DNA of 64,000 nucleotides from Haloactinomyces albus (lineage in GTDB: Bacteria > Actinomycetota > Actinomycetes > Mycobacteriales > Pseudonocardiaceae): the NCBI RefSeq assembly GCF_031458135.1, contig NZ_JAVDXW010000001.1:3534001-3598000 (forward strand), read 5' to 3'. Each line of letters begins with the position of its first letter. The stretch's first letter is position 1. Shown here in pieces: positions 15,510 through 22,626 of the stretch. Made by a program: the position numbers and the translations under genes. Under the pieces are notes generated by a model. The model made no database searches and was not told the origin of the DNA. It saw only the letters and a list, made by a program, of their open reading frames with translations.

Positions 15510-15529
15510 GCGGTTTTACCGAAAACCGC
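15510..15529. promoter_or_regulatory. Palindrome GCGGTTTT-ACCG-AAAACCGC before DUF2795
   Basis: A perfect 8-bp inverted repeat around ACCG lies 30-49 bp before the DUF2795 start. It copies the spacing and sequence of the element before the kinase (12868-12887). Confidence 0.45.
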
Positions 15530-15558
15530 CACAGTCCGGAAATCACACGGAGGAAGTC

Positions 15559-15882
15559 ATGACGACCGATCGCAAGGCTGTGGAAGCGACGCTGTCGGCA
15601 GCGGACTTCCCGGCGAGCAAAGAGGACATCGTCTCCTACGCCGAGAACAACGGTGCCGACGAGGCCACTGCACGTGCGCTGCGGGCGATGCCGCTCGGCG
15701 ACTACGCGAACGTGGCCGAGGTGGTCCGATCCGTTCCCCTGGACAAGGGGATCGAGGAGGGCCAGTCGGATTCCGACAAGGCCCAGCAGGAACGCAAGAC
15801 CCAGAGCGGGCTCGCCGAGCACGAGACGCAGACACCCACCAACCCGATCGTGGAGGAACTGGGCGAGAACCGCGGTAGCTGA
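15559..15882 (+). CDS. DUF2795 domain protein
   Basis: A 107-residue protein. Residues 8-60 carry the DUF2795 pattern: LSAADFPASKEDIVSYAENNGADE, then LRAMPLGDYANVAEV. The remainder is hydrophilic and Gln/Glu-rich and likely disordered. ATG at 15559 has CGGAGGA upstream. The domain is common in actinobacteria, often with stress genes, and has no established activity. It lies 127 bp after the Vms1-like gene and is closed by a perfect terminator hairpin. It could be read from its own promoter near the palindrome. Confidence 0.85.
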   Translation: MTTDRKAVEATLSAADFPASKEDIVSYAENNGADEATARALRAMPLGDYANVAEVVRSVPLDKGIEEGQSDSDKAQQERKTQSGLAEHETQTPTNPIVEELGENRGS

Positions 15883-15912
15883 GGCACCTCGGCGATGACG
15901 AGTCCCGGAGGA

Positions 15913-15941
15913 AGTCCCGCCACGTTCGGCGTGGCGGGACT
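15913..15941. terminator. Intrinsic terminator between DUF2795 and DUF397
   Basis: A perfect 12-bp stem (AGTCCCGCCACG and complement) with loop TTCGG lies between two convergent genes and can serve both. No T-run is present. Confidence 0.8.
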
Positions 15942-15961
15942 CGTTGGCTCCGCCCGGCGGC

Positions 15962-16168
15962 TCAGCCGTCGAAGCGGCCGTGCTGGACGATCGTGCGGAA
16001 GCTGTTCCACTGGGAGCGCGTGAACGCGAGCGTGGGGCTCGCCTCGCCGAGCTTGGTGTCACGCACGCCGGTTGCGGACGGAGCGATACCCACTTCAATG
16101 CACGCGCCAGTGCCGTTGCTGCGGGTGGATTTACGCCACCGAGCCCCGGTGAGATCGGAGAAGGGCAT
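15962..16168 (-). CDS. DUF397 protein, first copy
   Basis: A 68-residue DUF397 protein with the family text WRKSTRSNGTGACIEVGI, VRDTKLGEASPTLAFTRSQW and a Phe near the C-terminus. DUF397 proteins are small partners of XRE regulators in streptomycetes and relatives, as in WhiJ-like loci, where they modulate the DNA-binding partner. An XRE gene and a second DUF397 gene lie just upstream on the same strand. The gap of 136 bp between the two DUF397 genes could hold a separate promoter. Confidence 0.9.
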   Translation of the reverse strand: MPFSDLTGARWRKSTRSNGTGACIEVGIAPSATGVRDTKLGEASPTLAFTRSQWNSFRTIVQHGRFDG

Positions 16169-16304
16169 TGCTGCTCCCTGGTGGTGCGTACGAATGATGA
16201 GCGGAGTGTAGCGATGCTCGTTGCTCACACGGCAGCACCTGTTCGAGGGATTTGCGGCAAACCGCCACCTGAGCAGGGCAGTCTCGATGGTCATGCTCGG
16301 CGGC

Positions 16305-16514
16305 TCAGCCGCCGAACTGACCGTCTTTGATGGTGCCCACGAAAGCGGCGAACTGTGCCGGGGGCAGAGCCAGGACGGGACTTGTCTCCCCGAGCTTGCT
16401 GTCGCGGATCAGTGCCGAGCCGGGAAGATTCTGAGCGACCTCGACACAGTTACCGCCGTTACCGCCGCTACGGCTGGACTTGCGCCATACGGCGCGGTGA
16501 AGGTCTGCGCTCAT
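16305..16514 (-). CDS. DUF397 protein, second copy
   Basis: A 69-residue DUF397 protein: VWRKSSRSGGNGGNCVEVAQ, then IRDSKLGETSPVLALPPAQFAAFV. It is about half identical to the first copy, so the pair is an old duplication. It follows the XRE gene by 20 bp and is probably cotranscribed and coupled to it. It is the more likely cognate partner of that regulator. No catalytic residue pattern is visible. Confidence 0.9.
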   Translation of the reverse strand: MSADLHRAVWRKSSRSGGNGGNCVEVAQNLPGSALIRDSKLGETSPVLALPPAQFAAFVGTIKDGQFGG

Positions 16515-16534
16515 GCCGCGCCCCTCTCCGAGTG

Positions 16535-17395
16535 TTACGTCTGTAGTTCCTCAGCCGCCTGTCGCATCAGTGCGGCACTGTCGGCCGGACTCAGTGCGAT
16601 GGCTCTCAGGCGGTCGAATGTCAGGGTATACGTGTCAACGTCGGCCTGACGATCGTGGTAGGCCGCCGAGGTCAGACTCTCGGTGTAGGCCAGCGAAGGG
16701 GCCACGTCGTCGGGGAACCGGAGCAAGACAAACGGAAAACCTGTCGCGGGGTGAGCCCCGGCCGCATACGGGATGACCTGGATTTCCACCTCGGCTTGCT
16801 GCTGAATATCGAGCAGCAGCGTGAGCTGCTCGGACATCACGGAAGGGCCGCCGACCACGCGCCGGATAGCAGCCTCGCTCATGACGACGACCAGGCGCGC
16901 GCCGTCCTTGAGCAGCCGTTCCTGCCGCTCGGTGCGGACCTTGAGCCGGCTCTCGATCTCACTCTGCGGCATTCCGGGATTACCGCTGTTGATCAGAGCA
17001 TGCGCGTAGCTCTCCGTCTGAAGCAGTCCGGGGACCAGCTCGACCTCGTAGGTACGGATCTCCGCCGCTGCCGACTCCAGCCCGACGAAACGTTGAAACC
17101 ACCGGGGGACCGCCCCTCGGTAGCTTTGCCACCAACCGCGCTGGTTGGCCCCTTTCGCCAAGCTGTGGATCTCGGCGGTGTCCTCCTCGGTGGCACCGTA
17201 GGCCGCCATCAACGCGTTGCGTTCGGCGACCTTGGTCGGCACGTCGCCGTACTCGATTTTCCTGATCTTGCTTTCCGAGCACTCCAGGAGGGCGGCGGCT
17301 TCCGCTGTGTTCTTGCCTGCCGCGATACGGAGCTCGCGCAGTGCTTGACCCAGCGCCCTCCGGCGTGCTGTGGGGCTCTCCTTCATGCCTCGCAT
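16535..17395 (-). CDS. XRE-family regulator with DUF5753, WhiJ-like
   Basis: A 286-residue protein (283 if started at the second Met). Residues 10-70 form the helix-turn-helix: LGQALRELRIAAGKNTAEAAALLECSESKIRKIEYG. The rest is DUF5753, marked by YEVELVPGLLQTESYAHAL and VQVIPYAAG-like text (IQVIPYAAGAHPATGFPF). In streptomycetes such regulators pair with DUF397 proteins to control development and secondary metabolism. A perfect palindrome TTACCGGTAA stands 54-63 bp upstream and may be its operator. Confidence 0.93.
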   Translation of the reverse strand: MRGMKESPTARRRALGQALRELRIAAGKNTAEAAALLECSESKIRKIEYGDVPTKVAERNALMAAYGATEEDTAEIHSLAKGANQRGWWQSYRGAVPRWFQRFVGLESAAAEIRTYEVELVPGLLQTESYAHALINSGNPGMPQSEIESRLKVRTERQERLLKDGARLVVVMSEAAIRRVVGGPSVMSEQLTLLLDIQQQAEVEIQVIPYAAGAHPATGFPFVLLRFPDDVAPSLAYTESLTSAAYHDRQADVDTYTLTFDRLRAIALSPADSAALMRQAAEELQT

Positions 17396-17448
17396 CCTTC
17401 CCGCGTTCCGGCCAAAACGCGATCACCCGAATGGACGACTAGTAATGG

Positions 17449-17458
17449 TTACCGGTAA
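17449..17458. promoter_or_regulatory. Palindrome TTACCGGTAA, candidate operator
   Basis: A perfect 10-bp palindrome lies just upstream of the XRE gene. A half-match TAATGG flanks it on both sides. It is a reasonable autoregulation site; binding is untested. Confidence 0.4.
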
Positions 17459-17692
17459 TGGCTATGGTTCTCAGTAGCTGATCATGAAGGCTGGTAAAGG
17501 ATACCGACAGAACAGAGAAGATGATCGAACATGGCAGTACCGCGCACCAATCCGGGTATGGGATCGCATACCGGATTTGCCCGCCGGGATCGGACATGTG
17601 CCACGCGACGTGTGAGCGGTCGTCGGTGCTGTCCGGAGCGTGCACGAGCCGTGCCGAGGTGAGCCGAGTACTCCGGAGTTTCCAAAAAGACC

Positions 17693-17752
17693 GCTCGCCC
17701 GGTGGACGTTGGATCACACGGCCCGCAAACCGTGCAGGACCACCGGGCGAGC
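17693..17752. other. Structured leader: 13-bp inverted repeat with inner stem
   Basis: GCTCGCCCGGTGG (17693-17705) is perfectly complementary to 17740-17752. The loop contains a further CACGG/CCGTG pair. The element precedes the gene at 17831 by about 80 bases. An AAAAA tract on the plus strand upstream would read as a T-run after the hairpin on the minus strand. Confidence 0.5.
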
Positions 17753-17830
17753 TGCCTCCCCGCGCGTGCTTGGCGGCGGGCGCGGGGAGGCCCCCTTCAT
17801 CAGCGTTCCCCACTGACAAGGAGTGAGATC

Positions 17831-18166
17831 ATGATACCTGCTGCGACCCGCGAGGAAACCACTTCCGCGCGCTGCGCCCCGGAACAGCGAGGTCCGGAAC
17901 AGGGCGATACGGAAACCGGCGTGCGTTATGTGCGCTACCGCCGAGGCGAGGTCGGTGAGTCCCGGCGCAGCATCCACGTGGCGATGTGTATGCCCGACGG
18001 GTTGCTGGCCTCGGCCTGCGGGCAGACATTCCAGCCCGGCCGGATGGAAGACACCACGCGAGGCATGCCGTGTCTGACCTGCGTGCATCGACTGGCCTCG
18101 GCCGAGCGCACCCGGGCGTCGACTCGGTTGGTGGACGAGCACGGCGAACACGGCCTGCCCCGGTGA
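17831..18166 (+). CDS. Hypothetical protein with Cys pairs
   Basis: A 111-residue protein starting at ATG 17831 with AAGGAG upstream. The N-terminal 30 residues are disordered-looking. The centre holds AMCMPDGLLASACGQTF and then MPCLTCVH, so four cysteines could bind zinc. A conserved YVRYRRG...RRSIHVAM stretch precedes them. I do not recognise the family. The downstream gene at 18373 has the same layout (ACGHRL...VCPPCTH), so the two may share ancestry. It opens a three-gene plus-strand group after a structured leader. Confidence 0.6.
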   Translation: MIPAATREETTSARCAPEQRGPEQGDTETGVRYVRYRRGEVGESRRSIHVAMCMPDGLLASACGQTFQPGRMEDTTRGMPCLTCVHRLASAERTRASTRLVDEHGEHGLPR

Positions 18167-18232
18167 CCGCTCCCGGCCACTCCCGTGCCTACTCCCGCCT
18201 TCCGCGAATGACCAGCAGCAAGGACACATCCC

Positions 18233-18376
18233 ATGGACCTTCTGATCTTTCTGGCCGGTATCGCCGTCCTGACCGGACTGGGCATGCTCCTGGCCTGGCC
18301 CCGCCACGACGACCTCGACCCCGGTGAGCACCGCCGCGAGCCCGCACGGCAGTCGGCGCGCCGGGGAAAAGCATGA
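18233..18376 (+). CDS. 47-residue single-pass membrane peptide
   Basis: A short gene with ATG at 18233 after AAGGA. The product begins MDLLIFLAGIAVLTGLGMLL, one transmembrane segment at about 2-21, and ends in a charged Arg-rich tail. Its stop overlaps the start of the next gene (ATGA), which supports expression as part of an operon. It is too small for enzymatic function; a membrane anchor or regulator is possible. Confidence 0.55.
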   Translation: MDLLIFLAGIAVLTGLGMLLAWPRHDDLDPGEHRREPARQSARRGKA

Positions 18377-18828
18377 GCGCCCCGGAACCGGCCCCGCCGG
18401 AGGCGCACGTCTGGATGTCCGGTGTCCGGGAGGCCGGGTGGCACGCCGTAGCGGTATCCGCCAGCGGTGGCGCACCGATGGCGGCCTGCGGGCACCGCCT
18501 GTCCGTGCCCGTCCATCACAGACTCGGGGACACTCCGCCGCAGGACGGGATACGTGTCGTCTGTCCACCCTGCACACATGCTCTGGAAAGGGAGGAACAC
18601 CGAGTGCCCCGTGTCTCCGCGCGCATCGACTGGCCCACAGTGGACCCGGATATCCGGTGGCCGGAGACAGACCCCGACGAGCCGGAAACCCCGACACGGC
18701 GACGTCCCTCACTCGACACGGCCCTGGCACTGTTGCTGACCCCCGACACGCCGGCCCCGGACCGCACTCCCTTACCGAAGGCCGGTGAGTCGGCGAGTAC
18801 GCCCGACGTGCTGCGGCCCGCCGCATAG
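18373..18828 (+). CDS. Hypothetical protein with zinc-ribbon-like motif
   Basis: The 151-residue product has VWMSGVREAGWHAVAVSA near the start, then ACGHRLSVPVHHRLGDTPP and VVCPPCTHAL, giving Cys/His ligands typical of a small zinc site. Short proteins of this type recur in Pseudonocardiaceae genomes, to my memory, but have no assigned role. The C-terminal half is Pro/Asp-rich and likely flexible. It overlaps the membrane peptide gene and so is translationally coupled to it. The shared Cys layout with the gene at 17831 suggests a small functional module. Confidence 0.6.
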   Translation: MSAPEPAPPEAHVWMSGVREAGWHAVAVSASGGAPMAACGHRLSVPVHHRLGDTPPQDGIRVVCPPCTHALEREEHRVPRVSARIDWPTVDPDIRWPETDPDEPETPTRRRPSLDTALALLLTPDTPAPDRTPLPKAGESASTPDVLRPAA

Positions 18829-19051
18829 ACCGAACCCGGCGCGGTGTCGCGACCCCGACCCCGGCATCGCGCCGCGCCCATCCCGGCGCGGGACAACGGC
18901 GTCCCCGTCGGGGGATGGGCGGTCCTCGGTGCGGCACCTTCCCGCCGCACCGAGTTTTCCGGCCGGGACGAGCATCCCCGAGCGCCTGTGCTCGTCCCGG
19001 CCGGTCCCGCACCCTCCCGGATTTAGAGCCGGAAAACTTGATCGATTTGGA

Positions 19052-19057
19052 TACACT
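19052..19057 (+). promoter_or_regulatory. -10 element for a possible leaderless lysS mRNA
   Basis: TACACT lies seven bases before the GTG start of the LysRS gene, so transcription would begin at or next to the start codon. No clear ribosome binding site is present. The -35 region is weak. Confidence 0.4.
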
Positions 19058-19064
19058 GACGGCC

Positions 19065-20321
19065 GTGAGTGAAGCGAACACCTCCTACGAGGGCCTGCCC
19101 GAACAGATGCGGGTGCGCCGCGGAAAACTGGATCGGCTGCGCGAGTCCGGTGTCGACCCCTACATGGCGCGCTCTCCTCGCACCACTGCGATTGCCGAGG
19201 TCCGCGAGAAGTACGGGCACCTCGGCACCGACGAGCACACGGGGAAGCAGGTGGGCCTCGCCGGGCGAGTCATGCTCTACCGCACCGGAGGTAAATTGTG
19301 CTTCGCCACGATCGCCGACGCTTCCGGTGATATCCAGATCATGCTGGCTCTGGACCGGCTGGGCGACGACTCACTGGCGGCGTGGAAAACCGATATCGAT
19401 CTCGGCGATCACATCGGCGTCGAAGGTGAGGTCATTACTTCCCGCCGAGGTGAACTCTCGATCATGGTCGAGAACTGGACATTGACGGCCAAATGCCTCC
19501 GGCCTCTGCCGGAAAAGCATCACGGCCTCACCGATCCCGAAGCGCGGGTGCGGCAGCGCTACGTCGATCTGATCATCAACCCGGAAACCCGCCGGATGGC
19601 GGTTCAACGTCCCGAGGCAATACGTGCGCTGCGCTCCGGTCTGCACGAGCAGGGGTTCGTGGAGGTCGAAACCCCGATGCTGCAACAAGTACACGGGGGA
19701 GCCACCGCGCGCCCGTTCAAAACCCACATCAATGCTTATGATCTCGACCTGTACTTGCGGATCGCGCCGGAGCTGTTTCTCAAGCGGCTGGTCGTCGGTG
19801 GACTGGAAAAGGTCTTCGAGATCAACCGCAACTTCCGCAACGAGGGAGCGGACTCCACGCACAATCCCGAGTTCACGATGCTGGAGTTCTACCAAGCCTA
19901 TGCCGACTACACCAGCATGGCCACGCTCACTCGCGAGCTGATTCAGCAAGTGGCCTGTGCGGTCCTCGGCGACACCGTGGTCACGCGCGGCGACACCAAG
20001 ATCGACCTCAGTGGCGAGTGGCCCTCGGTGCGGCTTCACGATGCCGTGTCCCAGGCTCTGGGGGAGGAAATCACCCCGCGGACTTCCACGGAATCGCTGA
20101 TTCGGCTCGCCGAGGCGCACAACGTTTCCCACGATCCCCAGTGGGGACCGGGAAAGCTCGTCGAGAACCTTTTCGAGGAACTGGTCGAACCCACCCTGAT
20201 CCAGCCCACGTTCGTGCAGGATTTCCCCGTGGAGACCAGCCCACTGACGAGGCAGCACAAGGACGATCCGCTGCTGACACCCCAGTGCCGACATCATCGG
20301 CGAACTGCTGCGTCCGGATGA
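19065..20321 (+). pseudogene. lysS: Lysyl-tRNA synthetase truncated before motif 3
   Basis: From GTG 19065 the 418-residue product follows class II LysRS through the OB-fold tRNA-binding domain (about 65-150), motif 1 (GFVEVETPML) and motif 2 (FEINRNFRNEGADSTHNPEFTM split over two lines of text). It then reaches FPVETSPLTRQHKDDPLLT and departs into unrelated PQCRHHRRTAASG. A full enzyme needs about 80-90 more residues including motif 3, which binds ATP. Aminoacylation is therefore not expected. After the break another frame reads ADIIGELLRPDD, as if a deletion joined it to the end of a different gene. It is either a decayed second lysS or an assembly error. Confidence 0.75.
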
Positions 20322-20351
20322 TTGCTCCCCTTGCGAGAGGCGGGACTCGGC

Positions 20352-20558
20352 TCAGGCCTCGACGGCGGCGCCGCAGATGCCGCAGGTCTCGAGCCGGCGG
20401 CGCTTCCAGCGTGCGATCGGGATGAAGAACACCGTGAACTGCTTGAACTCCCGCGTGCGCGTCCACTGCGTCGTGTTGTGACAGCGCGGGCAGGTCCGGG
20501 TCTCCCCGGGCCCAAGATGCTGCTGCTTGGTGCCGAGGCCGAAGATGAAAAGCACCAT
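20352..20558 (-). CDS. Zinc-ribbon small protein
   Basis: A 68-residue protein. It begins with a hydrophobic stretch MVLFIFGLGTKQQHL, then has CPRCHN and a second pair CGICGA near the C-terminus, together a four-Cys zinc ribbon. The text KQFTVFFIPIARWKRRR between the pairs is typical of a widespread family of uncharacterised zinc-ribbon proteins that pair a short membrane or hydrophobic N-terminus with the ribbon. It is convergent with the truncated lysS gene, 30 bp apart. Confidence 0.85.
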   Translation of the reverse strand: MVLFIFGLGTKQQHLGPGETRTCPRCHNTTQWTRTREFKQFTVFFIPIARWKRRRLETCGICGAAVEA

Positions 20559-20944
20559 GCCAGCGTAGGAAGCGATTCTCCGGAGCCGGTCATCGGCACG
20601 GTCATCGCCGTGCCGGGCCGCGTCACAGCATTACGTCCTGATAAGTCGGTACTCGATCGGCGTGCTGGAGTACCGTGAGGGCTGTTGGCATCGGCGAAAC
20701 GAGCCCGTTCTGCAGGGGTCACCACCTCGGCCCAGCGCCCTGGAACCTTTCGTGATCTGCACCGACGGCCGCTATCGCATGTGGTACCGGGTGTCGGTAA
20801 CAGGCGTAGCGACCTGAGAACTACGCCCTGTAGTCCTTCCCACACCTCGGCCGCCTCGATTGACATCCTTATTGAAAATGGTTTTCATGGTCTTTACGAA
20901 CAGGCCAGCAGGACCGCTCGCGCCACGCACGAGGACCGGCGGTT
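20559..20944. other. Intergenic region upstream of the zinc importer
   Basis: Apart from the promoter and Zur box at its right end, the first 300 bases show no coding frame with normal codon use and no recognisable remnant. A short stretch near 20755-20790 looks weakly coding, but no frame holds. Confidence 0.5.
20861..20888 (+). promoter_or_regulatory. Zur box overlapping the znu promoter
   Basis: TTGACA at 20861-20866 is a good -35. The palindrome TGAAAATGGTTTTCA at 20874-20888 differs by one or two bases from the actinobacterial Zur consensus TGAAAATNATTTTCA. It overlaps the spacer and -10 area, the expected position for zinc-dependent repression of the importer. Confidence 0.8.
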
Positions 20945-21865
20945 GTGCACGAGGAATGGATGCAGTCGATGAGCGCGAGAGACCGGTTGAACGCGGGATT
21001 GGTGGTGCTGGTGAGTGCTGTGCTCACCGCTGCTTGTGGCAGCGGGGGCAACGTCCGCGAAGCCCGGAGTGAGGATGGCTCGAGGCCGGTGCAGGCCTTT
21101 GTGAGCATCCTTCCGCAGCGCTACATCGTGGAACAGATCGGCGGCACGCTGGTGGATACACAGGTACTGCTGCCGCCCGGTGCCTCGCCGGCTACCTATG
21201 CCCCCAAGCCCTCCCAGTGGACGAAGCTGGCCGATGCGGACGCGTACTTCGCGGTGGACGTGCCGTTCGAGCGCGCGATGAGCGATCGCATCCGGACCGC
21301 TGGCGGGGACGATATGCGCTGGGTACGGACCTGGAAGGATGTCGACCGCGGCAAGCTCGACAACGGCGAACCGGATCCGCACATCTGGTTGTCTCCGCGT
21401 CGGGTGGCGGTGCAGGCGGCGACCGTGGCAGACGCGTTGAGTCGGATTGACCCTGCCCATGCTGATACCTATCGAAAGAATCTCGCCCGGTTCCAGGCCC
21501 GTGTCGACGACCTCGATCGCCACATCGAACGCAAGCTCAAGCCTTATTCCGGCAGCACGTTCATGTCCTTTCACCCAGCGTGGAAGTACTTCGCCGAGGA
21601 TTACGGCCTGAACATGATTACGATCGAGGCCGGCGGCAAGGAGCCCAGCGCCGGAGAGCTACGGCATCTGATCGGCCGGGCCCGCAAGCTGGGCATTGAG
21701 GTGATATTCGTCCAGCCGCAGTTTTCCCAGGCCGACGCCCGCACCATCGCCGCTCAGGTGGGAGCCGGGGTGGAGCCCATCAACCCGCTGCCGGCCGACT
21801 GGGAACGCCAGCTGCAGCACGTGGCCACGGCCTTGGCCACCTCGTTCGAGGGCGCTCAACGGTGA
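20945..21865 (+). CDS. znuA: Zinc ABC transporter substrate-binding lipoprotein
   Basis: The product of up to 306 residues opens with a lipoprotein signal (LTAACGSGG), so it should be tethered outside the membrane. Start candidates are GTG 20945, ATG 20960 and ATG 20969; MSARDRL at the last gives the cleanest signal peptide. Two metal-ligand motifs of cluster A-I binding proteins are present: DPHIWLSP and FMSFHPAWKYFAEDYGL. The usual first His is replaced in PGASPATYAPKP, and the His-rich loop of many ZnuA proteins is absent. A Zur box upstream makes zinc the likely substrate. The stop overlaps the start of the ATPase gene. Confidence 0.85.
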   Translation: MHEEWMQSMSARDRLNAGLVVLVSAVLTAACGSGGNVREARSEDGSRPVQAFVSILPQRYIVEQIGGTLVDTQVLLPPGASPATYAPKPSQWTKLADADAYFAVDVPFERAMSDRIRTAGGDDMRWVRTWKDVDRGKLDNGEPDPHIWLSPRRVAVQAATVADALSRIDPAHADTYRKNLARFQARVDDLDRHIERKLKPYSGSTFMSFHPAWKYFAEDYGLNMITIEAGGKEPSAGELRHLIGRARKLGIEVIFVQPQFSQADARTIAAQVGAGVEPINPLPADWERQLQHVATALATSFEGAQR

Positions 21866-22626
21866 GCACCGCGGAGCCCGCTGCCGCGCTTGTTCTGGAG
21901 GGCGTCAGTGTCGCCTACGGCACCACACCAGCACTGCGGGATGTCGATCTGCACCTGCGGGCTGGTGAGCTCGTAGCGTTGGTAGGCCCCAACGGCGGCG
22001 GCAAATCGACTCTGCTCAAAGTGGTGGCTGGTTTGCTGTCCCCATCGCAAGGCAGCGTGCGGATCGACGGTCAGCCTCCGCGCCACCGTCGACACCGCAT
22101 CGGCTACCTTCCGCAAACCGAGCTGTTCGATCCCAGCTTTCCGGCCTCGGTGTGCGACGTGGTCGCCATGGGGCGGCTGCGGTCCTCCTGGCGACCCCAG
22201 TGGCTGCGTCGCTCCGACCGCGTTGCCGTTGAAGCGGCATTGGCGCGCGTGGGCATGCGGGGCCTCGCGAGACGACCCATCGGGCAACTCTCCGGCGGGC
22301 AGCGCCAACGGACGCTGCTGGCCCGGGCCCTGGTCGCCGATCCTGACCTGCTGATACTCGACGAGCCCGAAGCCGGTCTCGACCCGGAATCGACCGCCGG
22401 CTTATACGAGCTGCTGAGCTCACTGGCCGGGCAGGCGACCATTCTGGTGGCCTCCCACCATGTCGACACCGTCGCCGCGCAGGCCCTCCGCATCCTCCGC
22501 GTCGATCAATGCCTCAGCGCATCGACCAACGATGCCGACCAGAGCACCAGCAGTGATCCGGAAGCGCTGACAAGCCGCGAGCGCGGCACCATACACGAGC
22601 ACAGCAATGCGAGATTCACACCATGA
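21862..22626 (+). CDS. znuC: Zinc ABC transporter ATPase
   Basis: A 254-residue ABC ATPase with all motifs: Walker A GPNGGGKST, Q-loop LPQTE, signature LSGGQRQR, Walker B LLILDEPEAG and switch His in ASHHVDTV. It starts at a GTG overlapping the stop of the binding-protein gene (GTGA) and overlaps the permease gene by four bases, so the three are one operon. Length is normal for the cluster A-I metal importers. The C-terminal 40 residues are hydrophilic and less conserved. Confidence 0.92.
   Translation: MSTAEPAAALVLEGVSVAYGTTPALRDVDLHLRAGELVALVGPNGGGKSTLLKVVAGLLSPSQGSVRIDGQPPRHRRHRIGYLPQTELFDPSFPASVCDVVAMGRLRSSWRPQWLRRSDRVAVEAALARVGMRGLARRPIGQLSGGQRQRTLLARALVADPDLLILDEPEAGLDPESTAGLYELLSSLAGQATILVASHHVDTVAAQALRILRVDQCLSASTNDADQSTSSDPEALTSRERGTIHEHSNARFTP

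Larger units (their letters stand above)
17396..17830. other. Intergenic region with operator and hairpins, no gene seen
   Basis: These 435 bases separate the XRE gene from a small plus-strand gene. They hold the TTACCGGTAA palindrome, a long inverted repeat at 17693-17752 and a GC-rich hairpin-like stretch CCCCGCGC...GCGCGGGG near 17758-17788. No reading frame with coding character was found. Confidence 0.6.

Noticed and set aside
17702-18166. Upstream extension of the gene at 17831
   Set aside because: The added 43 codons read through the inverted-repeat leader and lack a start signal; AAGGAG before 17831 decides the start.
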